64,000 nt of DNA. Source: Chloroflexi bacterium CFX4. Its GTDB lineage: Bacteria > Chloroflexota > Anaerolineae > Aggregatilineales > UBA2796. The stretch covers positions 1 to 64,000 of the forward strand of contig QWHC01000002.1 of the NCBI GenBank assembly GCA_021404685.1. The letters run 5' to 3'. Positions 42,750-50,815 of the stretch are shown piece by piece. Both the position numbers and the translations under genes were made by a program. The notes below the pieces were generated by a model that was not told where the DNA came from, ran no database searches, and saw nothing but the letters and a program-made list of their open reading frames with translations. Position 1 is the stretch's first letter; every line of letters starts with the position of its first letter.

Positions 42750-44078
42750 TTACTTCTCGCCCATCAGTTTGGCAAGCTGCGCTTTCAGGCTGTCGCGCTG
42801 GCGTGCATAGGCTGCCTTGCCGACCTTGCCCTGCTTATGCTGTTCATCCAGGGCTGCCAATGCCGCGATCAGGCGCTCTTGCTCAGCCGCAGCGTTTGCC
42901 GCAGGCACAGCCGTTTTTCTGCCGCGCACCATCAGCATAACACCAACACCGATCATCAGCAGACCGCCAACGATCAGCCCGATGGCAAAGGGCTGCATTG
43001 AGATGCCGACGCTCAGCACTTCCACAGTGCGCGGCAGCACCATCTCGCCGCTGATGGTGTAGGTCAGTGTGGTATCGGCGGGCAGTTGGACGCTGCTGCC
43101 GTAAGCGAGGTAAGGCGAACCGTCCATATCGCGTGTGCTTTGGGCGGGTAGAGTCTGATCGCCCGCCTTTGCCGAGACGCTGAGGCTGGCTGGGTTCACC
43201 AAAAGCAGCACAGCGCCTTCCGTACGATAGGCTAAGGGCAGGGTGATGCGCGTGCCGCTTTGCTGATAGGGCAGCACGTAGCGGAAATGGACAATGTGCC
43301 GTGTGGCGGGATAGACGGGCTGTGTATCGGTGATGATGCCATCCGCAACGTGATAGCGCGCCTCATCTGTGGCAAAGCCAAGCAACACAGCGCCTTCGGG
43401 CAGCGCCACGCGCACAGAGGCATACCGATCCTCATCGATTTGCTCAGCGGTGCTGTAGATGCGATCTGAGGTGTTTTCAAAGCGGATGATCTGAACGACG
43501 TACAAGCCGCTCTCATTCGGGCTGACTTGCGTCATGACATTGGCAACATTCAGCACGGCAGGATCATCGGTGCGCTCATAGATTTTAAGGGACAGATCAA
43601 GGGTGGGCAGCGCGGGATTGCCAACGACAGGCTCGCTGGCAAAATAGCGCCCATCAACCACAGCCGCGGTGAAGTAAGAGCGATCCGCGCGGATCGGCAC
43701 ATTGCTAAAGGTGAATTTGCCTTCAGCGTCGGGTTGGGTCGTCAGCACTGTGTCGTTAAAGGCGCGGTCTACGCTGTGCAGTTCAATGGCAAGGGCTTCG
43801 GGCAGTTTAGCGTTAAAGGTTGCATTGGTCACTTGCCCACTGACTGTGCCGAGTGCCTCAATCGGCGCGGCGGCGGCAGGCGTGCCTTCGGGCATAGCGG
43901 TGCTGCCGCTGGGCGTCACCTGGGCATGAATTTGCGCCAGCATGGTTGCGTCAAAGGTCGGTTGTGTGGCGCTCATGCCAATGGTTGCCACCACAGGCGG
44001 CTCACCACCCAGCCCGCTGCACGCGCTCAAAAACAGCGCAGCACTGATGAAGGTTGCCAGTACGAATAGGCGTTTCAT
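42750..44078 (-). CDS. Lipoprotein with one C-terminal membrane helix, inside the ccm operon
   Basis: A 442-residue protein with a lipoprotein signal (lipobox LSAC, C20). A Thr/Pro/Ala linker leads to a carboxypeptidase-regulatory-like beta-sandwich (about 75-165, GTVSGQVTNAT) and further beta-rich segments (about 170-350). A membrane helix at about 364-384 follows, then a cytoplasmic 58-residue helical pair (AALAALDEQHKQGKVGKAAY). I know no such component of System I. Position between ccmI and ccmA suggests a role in cytochrome c maturation. The ATG at 44078 lies behind GAGGA. Confidence 0.7.
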   Translation of the reverse strand: MKRLFVLATFISAALFLSACSGLGGEPPVVATIGMSATQPTFDATMLAQIHAQVTPSGSTAMPEGTPAAAAPIEALGTVSGQVTNATFNAKLPEALAIELHSVDRAFNDTVLTTQPDAEGKFTFSNVPIRADRSYFTAAVVDGRYFASEPVVGNPALPTLDLSLKIYERTDDPAVLNVANVMTQVSPNESGLYVVQIIRFENTSDRIYSTAEQIDEDRYASVRVALPEGAVLLGFATDEARYHVADGIITDTQPVYPATRHIVHFRYVLPYQQSGTRITLPLAYRTEGAVLLLVNPASLSVSAKAGDQTLPAQSTRDMDGSPYLAYGSSVQLPADTTLTYTISGEMVLPRTVEVLSVGISMQPFAIGLIVGGLLMIGVGVMLMVRGRKTAVPAANAAAEQERLIAALAALDEQHKQGKVGKAAYARQRDSLKAQLAKLMGEK

Positions 44079-44097
44079 GAAAAGTTCCTCTGTGCGC

Positions 44098-44481
44098 CTA
44101 AGCCATCTTGTGCGTTTTGCGGTAGGCAGCCACTGCCTTCTCAATTTGATGATCAACGGCTGCATCCAGTTCACCAACGGTCTGATCAGCGACGCTGAGC
44201 GCACCGACGCGGTCCAGCTCCGCCAAAATCTCAATGCCTTGTGCAACCCAATACTCGCGCTCACTGGTGTAGCGCGCTTCGCTCAGCTTGCCCACGCTGT
44301 AATCTTCTTCAAGATCGCGCAGGGCAGTTAGCACACGCTCATAGTGGACGCTCAGGCGCTCAATAGAGATCACCTCGCCGTGATCGGCAAAGCGTGGCTT
44401 ATGGCGCAGCAGCGGCGCGGCAATCCACAACAACACGACGGCGATGAGGGCAAGGCTCAGCCCAAGTGCTTCAAAGGTCAT
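44098..44481 (-). CDS. ccmI: CcmI-like short protein
   Basis: A 127-residue protein with one N-terminal membrane helix (8-25) and a cytoplasmic helical part whose ALRDLEEDYSVGKLSEARY segment is typical of the N-terminal CcmI domain. The periplasmic TPR domain that binds apocytochromes in long CcmI is absent. Its ATG overlaps the ccmG stop by 4 bases. Confidence 0.75.
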   Translation of the reverse strand: MTFEALGLSLALIAVVLLWIAAPLLRHKPRFADHGEVISIERLSVHYERVLTALRDLEEDYSVGKLSEARYTSEREYWVAQGIEILAELDRVGALSVADQTVGELDAAVDHQIEKAVAAYRKTHKMA

Positions 44482-45083
44482 GGCTGATTTTGTCCTTTCG
44501 TCAAGGCGCGCTCGATCATGGCGCTGATCTGCCCCTGATTAAGCGGCACCATCACAAACTCGTTGATATGCCCTTCACGGTCAATGATGAACGTCTCTGG
44601 CACGCCGGTGATGCGGTACTGTGCTGAAATTTTGGTTTGGTAGTCCAGCCCGTTGGGATAGGTAATGCCGAACTCTTGCAGGTATGCCTGTGCGTTACGC
44701 TCTGTATCGGTATAGGCGATGCCCAGAAAGACCACGCCCTGATCTTTGTAGCGTTGCCAAGCTGCCTCTAGTTCGGCTGCCTCGCTGCGGCACGGACCGC
44801 ACCAACTTGCCCAAAAGTTGATGACCACCACCTGCCCGCGCAGCGATTCGAGGCTGATTGCCTCGCCGCTGAGCGTTTGCAGCGTAAAGAGCGGCGCAAA
44901 GCCTTCGGTAGGCTGCGTTTGCTGTTGGTGGCGCAAGCCAAGCCCAAAGATAACTGCCAACACCACCAAAATGCCGCCCACCAAAAAGACGATGAAATTT
45001 GCGCCGTGCTTGGCGGGTGTTGGCTCAGCAACCACTGCCGCTTCAGTCAATACGTCTTGTTCCGTTGCATGTAAGTGCGTCAT
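44478..45083 (-). CDS. ccmG: Thiol-disulfide oxidoreductase CcmG (ResA/DsbE type)
   Basis: A 201-residue protein with one membrane helix (about 30-50) and an external thioredoxin fold. The active site is W94-C-G-P-C98 and the cis-proline loop is in TGVPETFIIDREG. It reduces the CXXCH cysteines of apocytochromes. It lies between ccmH and ccmI, 14 bases after ccmH. Confidence 0.93.
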   Translation of the reverse strand: MTHLHATEQDVLTEAAVVAEPTPAKHGANFIVFLVGGILVVLAVIFGLGLRHQQQTQPTEGFAPLFTLQTLSGEAISLESLRGQVVVINFWASWCGPCRSEAAELEAAWQRYKDQGVVFLGIAYTDTERNAQAYLQEFGITYPNGLDYQTKISAQYRITGVPETFIIDREGHINEFVMVPLNQGQISAMIERALTKGQNQP

Positions 45084-45097
45084 CCCTTATTCCTCAC

Positions 45098-45619
45098 TCA
45101 GCGGCGCGCCGCAAGGTCTGACTCTAGGCGCGCACGGTAGTCTTCAAGGCTGTGCGTTGCATTAGGCGTCTTCTCCGTGCTGCGTTTGGCAGCCATTGGC
45201 GCGGTGTGCGTGCCTTCGCTGCGCCAGCGGAAAAAGACGACTGCCACACCCACCAAGACTGCTGCGCTGAATACCCAAGGTGTGATGAGCGCGATTGCGC
45301 GCAGCAGTGGGTCTACGGGTGTGCCAACCACGCGGTCACCAAAGCGCACCACAAAGTTCTCGATCACTTGCTCTGGTGTGTTGCCTTCGCTCAGCAGGAT
45401 ACGCACCTCATCGCGCCATTGGGCGCAGGCAAGCGTACCGCAGGTGTCTAAGGTGATGTTCTCGCAGACAGGGCAATACAGTTTTTTGGAGACTGCGTTC
45501 ACTTCATCATCGCTCACCGGGCGGCGCGGATCATCCTGCGCGGAAACGCTGAGCGTAACGGCGGCAAACGCCATCACGATCAGCACCAGAACAAGGGTCA
45601 CTTTTACTAGCGTTTTCAT
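45098..45619 (-). CDS. ccmH: Cytochrome c maturation protein CcmH
   Basis: A 173-residue protein with a signal helix (7-27), the redox motif LYCPVC (C49, C52), and a second membrane helix near 110-130. Two extra cysteines, C60 and C65, follow the motif, which is not usual. CcmH passes reducing power from CcmG to apocytochrome. Its start overlaps the ccmF stop by 4 bases. Confidence 0.9.
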   Translation of the reverse strand: MKTLVKVTLVLVLIVMAFAAVTLSVSAQDDPRRPVSDDEVNAVSKKLYCPVCENITLDTCGTLACAQWRDEVRILLSEGNTPEQVIENFVVRFGDRVVGTPVDPLLRAIALITPWVFSAAVLVGVAVVFFRWRSEGTHTAPMAAKRSTEKTPNATHSLEDYRARLESDLAARR

Positions 45620-47706
45620 GCTTTTACTCCTGCCAAGCGGCTTGGCTGCGCGGCAACGGCGGTTGCTAAGGCGTGTTTCTCATCCGGATACATGCCAACC
45701 AGCGTGCCGAAGACCAGCAGCAAGCTGCCCCACCATATCAAGTTAATCAGCGGATTGATGAACACCTTAAAGGTGGCGCTGCTGGCGCTGATTGCTTCCC
45801 AGTCCACCAACAGCACGTAGAAATCGTTTTCGGCGGTGCTGTGCGCGGCAGGGATGGTCATCGTGTTCATGCCCTCAGCGTTCGGATAAAAATCGCGGCG
45901 CGGGCGCAGATGGGCAATCTCGCGTCCGTCGCGGATCACCGTCACTTGGGCAATATCCATCACGCGCCCATCATCTGCGATCTGCCCACCAAGAAAGCCG
46001 TCATAGCGCATGGTGTAGCCACCTAACGCCAAACTCTGCCCAACGGCAAGCGTGCGCTGTGTCTCTTGTTGGTAGAGTTCGCTGCCCAGCGCGCCAATGC
46101 CCACAATGGCGATGCTCAAATGGATGAGGTAGCCGCCGTAGCGCCGCCGATTGCGCGCCACCAACGCCGTGACTGCCGTAGCCCAGTTCTCGCCAAGTGT
46201 TTTATGGCGTGCCGCTGCACCGCGATAGGTCTCCCAGAGCGCCACTGTGCCGCTAAGGGCGATCACGCCGTAGATGAGCAGCACCAACGGCTCGGCGGGC
46301 TGCATCAGGGCAAGCAGGGCAACCATCGCAGCGGCGAGCAGTGCTGGCACTATCAGCGCCTTGCCCAAGCGCAGCAGCGAGGTAACGCCCCATGCCGAAA
46401 GCGGCGCAACGCCCATCAGAATGAACAGGGCAAGGAACAGCGGCGGCGTCACTTGCAGGAAGTAATCCTTGCCAAGCGTGATGTTCGTCCCCAAGAACAG
46501 TTCGCTGACGATTGGCGCGCCAAAGCTGCCCCAGAAAATGGCGATGAACAGCATCACAAACACGATGTTGTTCAGCACAAAGAGCGACTCGCGGCTGAGC
46601 AAGCCGTTAAAGCGCCGATCATCGCGCAGTTCGCCGCGCCGCCAACGCCACAGCAACATGCCGACACTCACTGCGGTTACGCTGAACCAGAAGAAGAACA
46701 ACGGAAAGCCTATGCCGCTGCGCGCAAAGCTGTGGACGCTATCCACCAAGCCGCTGCGTGTGGCAAAGGTGCCGAAGATCACGGCGCTGAAGGTGCCTAG
46801 CATTAGGAACATATTCCAGACCTTCAACATGCCGCGTTTCTCTTGGATCATCACGCTGTGCAGGAAGGCAGTGCCAAGCAGCCAAGGCAGAAAGGCGGCG
46901 TTCTCGACCGGATCCCAGCCCCACCAGCCGCCCCAGCCCAGCACGTCGTATGCCCAGCGCCCGCCAAGCACCAGCCCAAGGCTCAGGCTCACCCACGCCA
47001 AGAGCGTCCAGCGCCGTGTTGCCTTGATCCAGCCCGTGCTGAGGTCGCCGCTGGCAAGGGCTGCCATCGCAAAGGCGAATGGGATGATGAAGCCGACGAA
47101 GCCCATGTAAAGCAGTGGCGGATGCACAATCATGCCGAAGTGCCGCAGGAGTGGGTTCAGCCCGTGCGAGGTTTCGGCAAGGCGCGCTGCAGCGGGCGGC
47201 ACAGCGCCGCTCAAGGCGAACACGCTCTTGACCACGCTGTTATCGGGCATGATCCAGTAGCGCTCAAAGGGATTTTCCAGAAACAGGGAAAGCCCTAAGA
47301 AGAAGGCAAGCGTGAGCATGATGTAGGTGATGACGTAGGGCATCAGGCGGCGCTGCCCATGCCAATTCAGGGCGATAGTGCCAAAGGCAAACGCGCTCAT
47401 AATGCCCGACCAAAAGAGCAGTGATCCCGCTTGCGCGCCCCACAACGCTGTGATGCGGAAGAAGGTTGGCGTGTTGGGATCGGTCACATTCCAGACGTAG
47501 GCAATTTGGTATTGCTGTGTGACGAGGGCGATCAGCAAGGCGCCCAAACTGACACTCATTAGTGGGAAGGTGGCGAGTGCCGCGTTGCGCGCACTCAGCA
47601 GCAGGCGGTCATCACGGCGGCGCACGCCATAAAACGCCATGCCCGCCGCATAGAGCGCGGCAAGGAAAGCGAGAAACGTTGCAATAAAGCCAAGTTCAGC
47701 CAACAT
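45616..47706 (-). CDS. ccmF: Cytochrome c haem lyase subunit CcmF
   Basis: A 696-residue membrane protein with about 15 helices. The haem-handling motif is GGWWGWDPVENAAFLPW, with flanking His in FGMIVHPPLLYMG and HSFARSG. It attaches haem from CcmE to apocytochromes. The ATG at 47706 lies 10 bases after the ccmE stop; a TTG at 47742 would overlap ccmE and is less likely. Confidence 0.94.
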   Translation of the reverse strand: MLAELGFIATFLAFLAALYAAGMAFYGVRRRDDRLLLSARNAALATFPLMSVSLGALLIALVTQQYQIAYVWNVTDPNTPTFFRITALWGAQAGSLLFWSGIMSAFAFGTIALNWHGQRRLMPYVITYIMLTLAFFLGLSLFLENPFERYWIMPDNSVVKSVFALSGAVPPAAARLAETSHGLNPLLRHFGMIVHPPLLYMGFVGFIIPFAFAMAALASGDLSTGWIKATRRWTLLAWVSLSLGLVLGGRWAYDVLGWGGWWGWDPVENAAFLPWLLGTAFLHSVMIQEKRGMLKVWNMFLMLGTFSAVIFGTFATRSGLVDSVHSFARSGIGFPLFFFWFSVTAVSVGMLLWRWRRGELRDDRRFNGLLSRESLFVLNNIVFVMLFIAIFWGSFGAPIVSELFLGTNITLGKDYFLQVTPPLFLALFILMGVAPLSAWGVTSLLRLGKALIVPALLAAAMVALLALMQPAEPLVLLIYGVIALSGTVALWETYRGAAARHKTLGENWATAVTALVARNRRRYGGYLIHLSIAIVGIGALGSELYQQETQRTLAVGQSLALGGYTMRYDGFLGGQIADDGRVMDIAQVTVIRDGREIAHLRPRRDFYPNAEGMNTMTIPAAHSTAENDFYVLLVDWEAISASSATFKVFINPLINLIWWGSLLLVFGTLVGMYPDEKHALATAVAAQPSRLAGVKA

Positions 47707-47716
47707 GAGGTATGGC

Positions 47717-48256
47717 TCACTTTCCTGCCAGTGGGTCAGCAATTGCTTGATTGGGTGCAGCCTCTTCGTAGCGGCTTGGGCATTTCAGCAGCACTTCGGT
47801 GGCATAAAAAATGCCGTCCGTGCCGAGTTTGCCCGTTAAAATTGCCTGTGCCTCATTCTGAAGCAAATCCGGTTTCACCTGATCGCGGATATGAATGGCA
47901 AGTTTGGCGGCGTTCGGATCGTGGGCTGCCTCATACAGGGTGCGGGCAAGGTCTTTGGTCTCGTTTGGGATGTTGGCAATCGTAAAATCAATAATCAGAT
48001 TTTGTGGATCATATTGAATGGTATCGCCGATCACCGCACCGCTGATGCGGACGGTCTGCCCAACGTAATCACCCGCCAGCAGTTCGTCAATGGTGATGAA
48101 ATAGCGGGCGCCGCTGATTGTCCCTTGCAGAATCAGGTAGCCAATGCCAACAAAGAGAGCGACAAAACCCACCAGATATTTCCACTGCACACCGCTGCGC
48201 GCCGCTTCTTCTGGCGCGCTTTCGGGCTTTTCCCAAGCAACCTGGGTCATTTTCAA
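47717..48256 (-). CDS. ccmE: Cytochrome c maturation haem chaperone CcmE, CXXXY type
   Basis: A 179-residue protein with one membrane helix (27-45) and an external OB fold (about 50-160: TVRISGAVIGDTIQYD, then QAILTGKL and IFYATEVLLK). In most CcmE proteins haem is bound by His in a HDENY-type motif. Here the site reads K-C-P-S-R-Y-E with C159 and Y163, the CXXXY type known from Desulfovibrio and archaea. It is first in the operon, with GGAGGA before the start. Confidence 0.93.
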   Translation of the reverse strand: MKMTQVAWEKPESAPEEAARSGVQWKYLVGFVALFVGIGYLILQGTISGARYFITIDELLAGDYVGQTVRISGAVIGDTIQYDPQNLIIDFTIANIPNETKDLARTLYEAAHDPNAAKLAIHIRDQVKPDLLQNEAQAILTGKLGTDGIFYATEVLLKCPSRYEEAAPNQAIADPLAGK

Positions 48257-48285
48257 TCCTCCATCTAGGCGTATGTCTGTATGGT

Positions 48286-48323
48286 AGAATACCGCACCGA
48301 TTCGGCGTAGTGACGTTTATCAC
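48286..48323 (-). promoter_or_regulatory. ccm promoter with Crp/Fnr-type operator
   Basis: On the minus strand TATTCT (48286-48291) is a likely -10. GTGA-N6-TCAC at 48310-48323 is a perfect Crp/Fnr-family palindrome centred about 38-41 bases upstream of the expected start, where it replaces the -35. This is the place of a class II activator. Confidence 0.55.
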
Positions 48324-48401
48324 ACGCAAGCCTGACAAGCGTCACCTCTTATAAGCGGTATAAGGCATTAGGGCGCGCATACTATAAGCAATGCTTTTAG
48401 C

Positions 48402-48426
48402 AAAAGGGACGGCGTGTTGCCGTCCC
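48402..48426 (-). terminator. Terminator after nrfA
   Basis: An 8-bp perfect stem (GGGACGGC with GCCGTCCC) with a 5-base loop; on the minus strand it is followed by TTTTGC. It lies 28 bases after the nrfA stop and separates nrfHA from the ccm operon. Confidence 0.75.
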
Positions 48427-48454
48427 TGATCTGTTGTGCGTTGGGCGTGCCTTG

Positions 48455-49807
48455 CTATTCGGCGCGTGCCTCAACCTTTTCGGGCGGCGTCAGCTTGAGG
48501 GCAGCAATCTGCGCCTGACGGGCGAGATTTGCCGCATCTGCCAAGATGCGCGCCGATTCTTGTGAACTGTGGAAGCCTGTGCTGTTCTCGCTGAAGATGA
48601 AGTCCCAACGCATTTGGGCGCGCCGATGCAGCCACAGCGCGTCCTTGAGTTCTTCATCAGTAACGCCTGCCTCTTTAGCGACCTTGATCGCGTCAATGGC
48701 ATCCGTCAGCGCTTCCTCAGCACTTCGCAACAGCAGCGCCGTGCGATCCTGAATAATGCTCACGCGCTCCAAGAGCGCCTTCTCATCCTGCTTGTGGCAG
48801 GTTTGGCAGGCATTGTTGATGTTGTGAATGGGCGAGCGAATCCAGTGATCGGTGACTTTCAGTGCGCCTTCGCGCACATAGGGCATGTGGCAATCGGCAC
48901 AGCTCACGCCGGATTTGTAGTGAATGCTGGTGGTGTAAAGCTCAAATTCCGGGTGCTGAATCTTGATCATCGGCGCGCCTGTTTCGGCGTGCTTCCAATC
49001 ACTGAAGCCAATATCGGTGTAGTATTGGTCAATTTCATCAATGTTGGTGCCGTTCAGCCATGGGAAGGTGAGGACTTTGTTCTCGCCAGCGAAGTAGTAT
49101 TCTACGTGGCACTGCGCGCAGACGTAAGTCCGCATCTCTTGGCGGGTGGCGTTGCTAATATCAATGCCGCGGGCTGCCATCGCGTTGGCAAAGGCAGGGC
49201 GCGAAATGCGTAGCTGCATGGTCTTTGGATCGTGGCAATCGTTGCAGGTGCCGCCGTGTTCCAACCGCTCATTGATCTCGGCGTAGGGTGTGCCGTTGAA
49301 CTTTTCCCAGCCCATCTCGGCGATCAAGATCGGCGCTTCGCCGGCGTGGCAGTTGGCGCAGGCGCCCGGCTGCTTATAGGTGATGGAGCCATCCGCATTT
49401 TCAACGCGGTTACGGGCAGTCTCTTTCTGATCGATCAGCGCGTAGTAATGCCCGCGTTCTTCGTTAAAATCCACGCTGAAGGGCATGCCGCCCCACAGGC
49501 GCTTCAGGACGGGATATTTTTCCAGCTTGTTGATCGGCTCACTGCCGCCATACTTGGTCGGCATGTTATCAAGCTGAGTCTTCATGAAGGAATCGTATTG
49601 GCTTGGGAAATTTTGCCCCCAAACCGATGGATCCATTTCATTATCGGCAATTTCAACAATGCGCGCCGGCGAGATAGCACCCTCAACCTGCCGCGTGTTG
49701 ATGTTCAGCAGCAAAGCAGCAAGCAGGATCATCACAACGCCGCCGAGCAAGAAAGACCCTGCCAACAACAGAAATTGTGTGCTGCGCTTAGGTTGTTGCG
49801 TCGTCAT
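48455..49807 (-). CDS. nrfA: Cytochrome c nitrite reductase catalytic subunit NrfA
   Basis: A 450-residue pentahaem enzyme that reduces nitrite to ammonium. One N-terminal helix (12-35) is a signal anchor. Five CXXCH sites are seen at 150-154, 188-192, 230-234, 303-307 and 334-338. The first, CANCH, occupies the active-site haem position that in E. coli is CXXCK, so this is the CXXCH class. The catalytic region CAQCHVEYYF is intact. It follows nrfH by 24 bases. Confidence 0.95.
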   Translation of the reverse strand: MTTQQPKRSTQFLLLAGSFLLGGVVMILLAALLLNINTRQVEGAISPARIVEIADNEMDPSVWGQNFPSQYDSFMKTQLDNMPTKYGGSEPINKLEKYPVLKRLWGGMPFSVDFNEERGHYYALIDQKETARNRVENADGSITYKQPGACANCHAGEAPILIAEMGWEKFNGTPYAEINERLEHGGTCNDCHDPKTMQLRISRPAFANAMAARGIDISNATRQEMRTYVCAQCHVEYYFAGENKVLTFPWLNGTNIDEIDQYYTDIGFSDWKHAETGAPMIKIQHPEFELYTTSIHYKSGVSCADCHMPYVREGALKVTDHWIRSPIHNINNACQTCHKQDEKALLERVSIIQDRTALLLRSAEEALTDAIDAIKVAKEAGVTDEELKDALWLHRRAQMRWDFIFSENSTGFHSSQESARILADAANLARQAQIAALKLTPPEKVEARAE

Positions 49808-49831
49808 ACTTTCATTGTCCCCCTGATCTAG

Positions 49832-50329
49832 TTACTCATCATGACCAACCCGTGCGTGGCAGGCAAGACAATCGGTTGCCTCACCCCCAACATGGCTCAT
49901 TTGGCTGGTCACGGCTGCATGGCAATACATGCAGTTCTCGCGTGCGATATCGCGGTTCAGCGTTGTGGCACGGATAGGCTCGTGAAAGCCGCCCAGTGTG
50001 AAGGCAAGGCTGTGATTAAAGCCGTTCAGCGCTTTGGAGGCATATTTGCTCACCAAGCTATCGTGCGGGGTGTGGCAGTCGTTGCAGGTTGCCACATTCC
50101 GATGGCTGCCGCGTGTCCATGCGGTGAATACATCACGCATGACGTGGCAATTGGCGCAGGCATTCGGATCGTCGGTTAGGTAGGAATAGCCTTTTGCATA
50201 GATAAAGGTAAAACTGCCCAATCCAACAATGCATCCCACTAACCCAACAATGATCAGCAGGATCGGAAAGGGTATGCCTCGCTTGCGCCGTGCCGCCGTC
50301 TGTTCTGATGCAGGTAGCGCTCCATTCAT
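49832..50329 (-). CDS. nrfH: Cytochrome c nitrite reductase membrane subunit NrfH
   Basis: A 165-residue tetrahaem quinol dehydrogenase of the NapC/NirT family. One membrane helix (21-45) is followed by four CXXCH sites at 58-62, 82-86, 133-137 and 154-158. It takes electrons from menaquinol and passes them to NrfA. The ATG at 50329 lies behind GGGAGAG. Confidence 0.94.
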   Translation of the reverse strand: MNGALPASEQTAARRKRGIPFPILLIIVGLVGCIVGLGSFTFIYAKGYSYLTDDPNACANCHVMRDVFTAWTRGSHRNVATCNDCHTPHDSLVSKYASKALNGFNHSLAFTLGGFHEPIRATTLNRDIARENCMYCHAAVTSQMSHVGGEATDCLACHARVGHDE

Positions 50330-50617
50330 AGAACTCTCCCTAGAATACATTGCCCAAGGGCGGGTGCGGAAAGGGTCTTAAAGCAGTTGGTTTCGATAAA
50401 CTGATCTCCATAAGCAAAATTGATGCTCTCTCCAAACATAGCCTTATCTTAGGCTGCCGTGAAGTGACATTTGCCATATCTCAACTGCTTTTTGTCACAT
50501 GAAGCAGCTTTTTTGAGGAAAAAACGCCTTGCATGGTCAGTTTTTCGCCAAAATTCGCGGTTTGGATGCCCATAACCGCCTTTGGTAGTTAAGGTAACCG
50601 ATCTGGTGCAAGGCGTC

Positions 50618-50633
50618 TTTGATGTAGATCAAA
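50618..50633. promoter_or_regulatory. Fnr-type palindrome
   Basis: TTTGAT-GTAG-ATCAAA contains the exact Fnr consensus TTGAT-N4-ATCAA. It lies 289 bases upstream of nrfH and 183 upstream of the flippase-like gene. A TANNNT element on the minus strand near 50591-50596 would suit control of nrfHA with a long leader. Confidence 0.6.
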
Positions 50634-50749
50634 CATTCACTGCCCGCGTTCGCTTGGGTATCCCTTGCGCTGTGGGCAGCCTTGAACGGCAATGGGTGCA
50701 ACCGCACCCTTCCCGCAAATGCTAAGCCTTTTGGCGGCAGAAGGTGTAT

Positions 50750-50780
50750 CTTGAAGTGAGAGGCGACTCGCGGGTATACT
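50750..50780 (+). promoter_or_regulatory. Promoter of the flippase-like gene
   Basis: TTGAAG at 50750-50755 and TATACT at 50775-50780 with 19 bases between. The gene starts 36 bases later behind a GGAG site. Confidence 0.5.
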
Positions 50781-50815
50781 GGTCAGGTTGCCAACAATCA
50801 AGATGCGGAGCTTTC

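Larger units (their letters stand above)
50330..50815. other. Intergenic control region between nrfH and the flippase-like gene
   Basis: This 486-base stretch is richer in A and T than its flanks and holds no credible gene. It contains a Crp/Fnr-type palindrome (50618-50633), a promoter for the flippase-like gene (50750-50780) and a hairpin CTGCTT/AAGCAG at 50485-50507 followed by T. The nrfH promoter could not be placed with confidence. Confidence 0.6.

Noticed and set aside
50485..50514. Hairpin CTGCTT/AAGCAG followed by T as a terminator
   Set aside because: No plus-strand gene lies upstream to be ended, and on the minus strand no T run follows; the stem is only 6 bp.
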